A stretch of DNA of 64,000 bases. It comes from Bacillota bacterium. GTDB taxonomy: Bacteria > Bacillota_I > Bacilli_A > RF39 > UBA660. This document shows positions 63,321-64,000 of this stretch, in pieces (positions within the stretch are counted from its first letter, which is position 1; every line of letters starts with the position of its first letter). The notes beneath the pieces are model-generated. The model made no database searches. It was not told the DNA's origin and saw only the letters and a program-made list of their open reading frames with translations. Where the stretch lies: positions 605,132 through 669,131 of the forward strand of contig SVAJ01000001.1 of NCBI GenBank assembly GCA_015059435.1, given 5' to 3'. A program made the position numbers and the translations under genes.

Positions 63321-64000
63321 GTGAAGAAAAAACGTGGACGTAAGAAAAAAGTTACTCCGAGGGATAGATTATTAAAGTTTATTAAAGTTGTATGCTTAAT
63401 TTGTTTAATAGTTTTATTTGTTGAGGTTGTATATATAGTTAGTAAAAATAAGTTATCCAATAATAAAAATAATTATTTCGATGGTATAAATGATTTTCAG
63501 TATCGAGATGATTATTTTATTGCGGTAGGTAGTAATAATGATAATGATAAGAAAATAGAAAAGGCTAAAGTAGTTAGGTATTCTTTAAGAAAGGAAAAGT
63601 CTTGGGAATATATTTATAACAAAGGCTATAATAGTACTTTTTTAGCTGTTGATATTGATAAAGATAATAATATAATTGCGGTAGGTAGTTATGAAAGCAA
63701 TGATGATTCATCTGATAGAACTGCTGTTTTAGTAAAATATGATTCTACTGGTAAGGTTTTATTTGAAAAGAAATTTAGTTTACTTGATAATTCGAAATTT
63801 ACTAGTATTAAAGTATTTAGTGATGGTTATTTAGTTACTGGTCAAAGTATATATAATGATATGGCAGTAGGAGATTCTAAAGGTGGAGCTATTTTATTAA
63901 AATATGATAAAGAGGGAAATCTTATTTGGAAAACTAATTATGGTAGTAGTAAGTCAGCTAGTTATAATAATCTTGCTGTTTATGATGATAATATTTATGT
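63321..64000 (+). CDS. Membrane-anchored repeat protein, 3'-truncated by window edge
   Basis: Start is GTG 63321 after AGGTGGTGG. The frame stays open to the window end (226 codons seen). The product has a basic N-terminus (KKKRGRKKKVTPRDR), a membrane helix (near residues 22-41), then repeats of about 55 residues: FIAVGSNN...VVRYS, IIAVGSYES...LVKYDSTGKVLFEKKF, YLVTGQS...LLKYDKEGNLIWKTNYG. These resemble beta-propeller blades found in secreted proteins (value/gain phrases ending in DxxGxxxW). Function unknown; the rest of the gene is outside the window. Confidence 0.75.
   Translation, partial: MKKKRGRKKKVTPRDRLLKFIKVVCLICLIVLFVEVVYIVSKNKLSNNKNNYFDGINDFQYRDDYFIAVGSNNDNDKKIEKAKVVRYSLRKEKSWEYIYNKGYNSTFLAVDIDKDNNIIAVGSYESNDDSSDRTAVLVKYDSTGKVLFEKKFSLLDNSKFTSIKVFSDGYLVTGQSIYNDMAVGDSKGGAILLKYDKEGNLIWKTNYGSSKSASYNNLAVYDDNIY

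Overview
The window is a contiguous stretch of a low-GC (roughly 30% or less by eye) Bacillota-type chromosome. Coding uses the standard bacterial code: TGG is Trp, and TGA ends real genes such as the CapA-like gene and the Cse60-like gene, so this is not Mycoplasma code 4. Evidence for a Bacilli-like lineage: the rpoC-rpsL-rpsG-fusA-tuf order, an S12 with the Firmicutes-type insertion, four T-box leaders, FemABX bridge enzymes, sortase, CdaA/CdaR, YtxG/YtxH, SpoVB/MurJ-like and Cse60-like proteins. Several housekeeping proteins are trimmed (AlaRS without its C-terminal domain, short ProRS, enolase without its C-terminal tail). My inference is an uncultured, host-associated, streamlined Bacilli (RF39/Erysipelotrichia-like) that keeps a cell wall. 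I see no phage, insertion sequence or CRISPR.

Layout. 1-7.8 kb: 3' part of rpoC, a tiny prepilin-like gene, then rpsL, rpsG, fusA, tuf. 7.9-17 kb: a FemABX gene (minus strand), eno, T-box(Pro)-proS, a kinase-like orphan, secG, then RNase R, CapA-like and smpB. 17-20 kb: a small orphan (minus strand), ssrA (tmRNA), T-box(Ala)-alaS. 20-31 kb: a candidate structured RNA leader before a DUF4173 membrane protein, an NlpC/P60 hydrolase, a DUF378 protein with a hidden ribosome site, a second RNase R, tRNA-Thr, cdaA-cdaR, a LolA-like lipoprotein, tRNA-Asn and a CtpA protease. 31-46.6 kb: cell-surface genes, namely a sortase with its thioester adhesin, fhs, an Ig-like membrane protein, NfeD plus an SPFH protein, a radical-SAM gene, a VanY-type carboxypeptidase, a GH31 glucosidase, and a dockerin-bearing LRR protein directly followed by a membrane-anchored cohesin protein. 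46.6-64 kb: T-box(Leu)-membrane protein-leuS, an 875-residue orphan plus Fic, a Cse60-like protein, a MurJ-like flippase, two FemABX genes, trmB, a lipoprotein/SepF-like-N-terminus/YtxG/YtxH run, T-box(Tyr)-ImmA-like pseudoenzyme-tyrS, and the start of a repeat-rich membrane protein.

How the genes work together. The main themes are translation (elongation factors, S12/S7, four synthetases each sensed by its own T-box, trans-translation by SmpB/tmRNA, RNase R) and cell envelope construction (lipid II flipping, bridge building by three FemABX enzymes, trimming by VanY and NlpC/P60, CtpA, c-di-AMP signalling by CdaA/CdaR, sortase display, and a probable cohesin-dockerin surface pair). The least explained parts are the cohesin/dockerin-LRR operon, the RNA leader at 20.2 kb, the 875-residue orphan beside Fic, and two orphan genes inserted between T-boxes and their synthetase genes.
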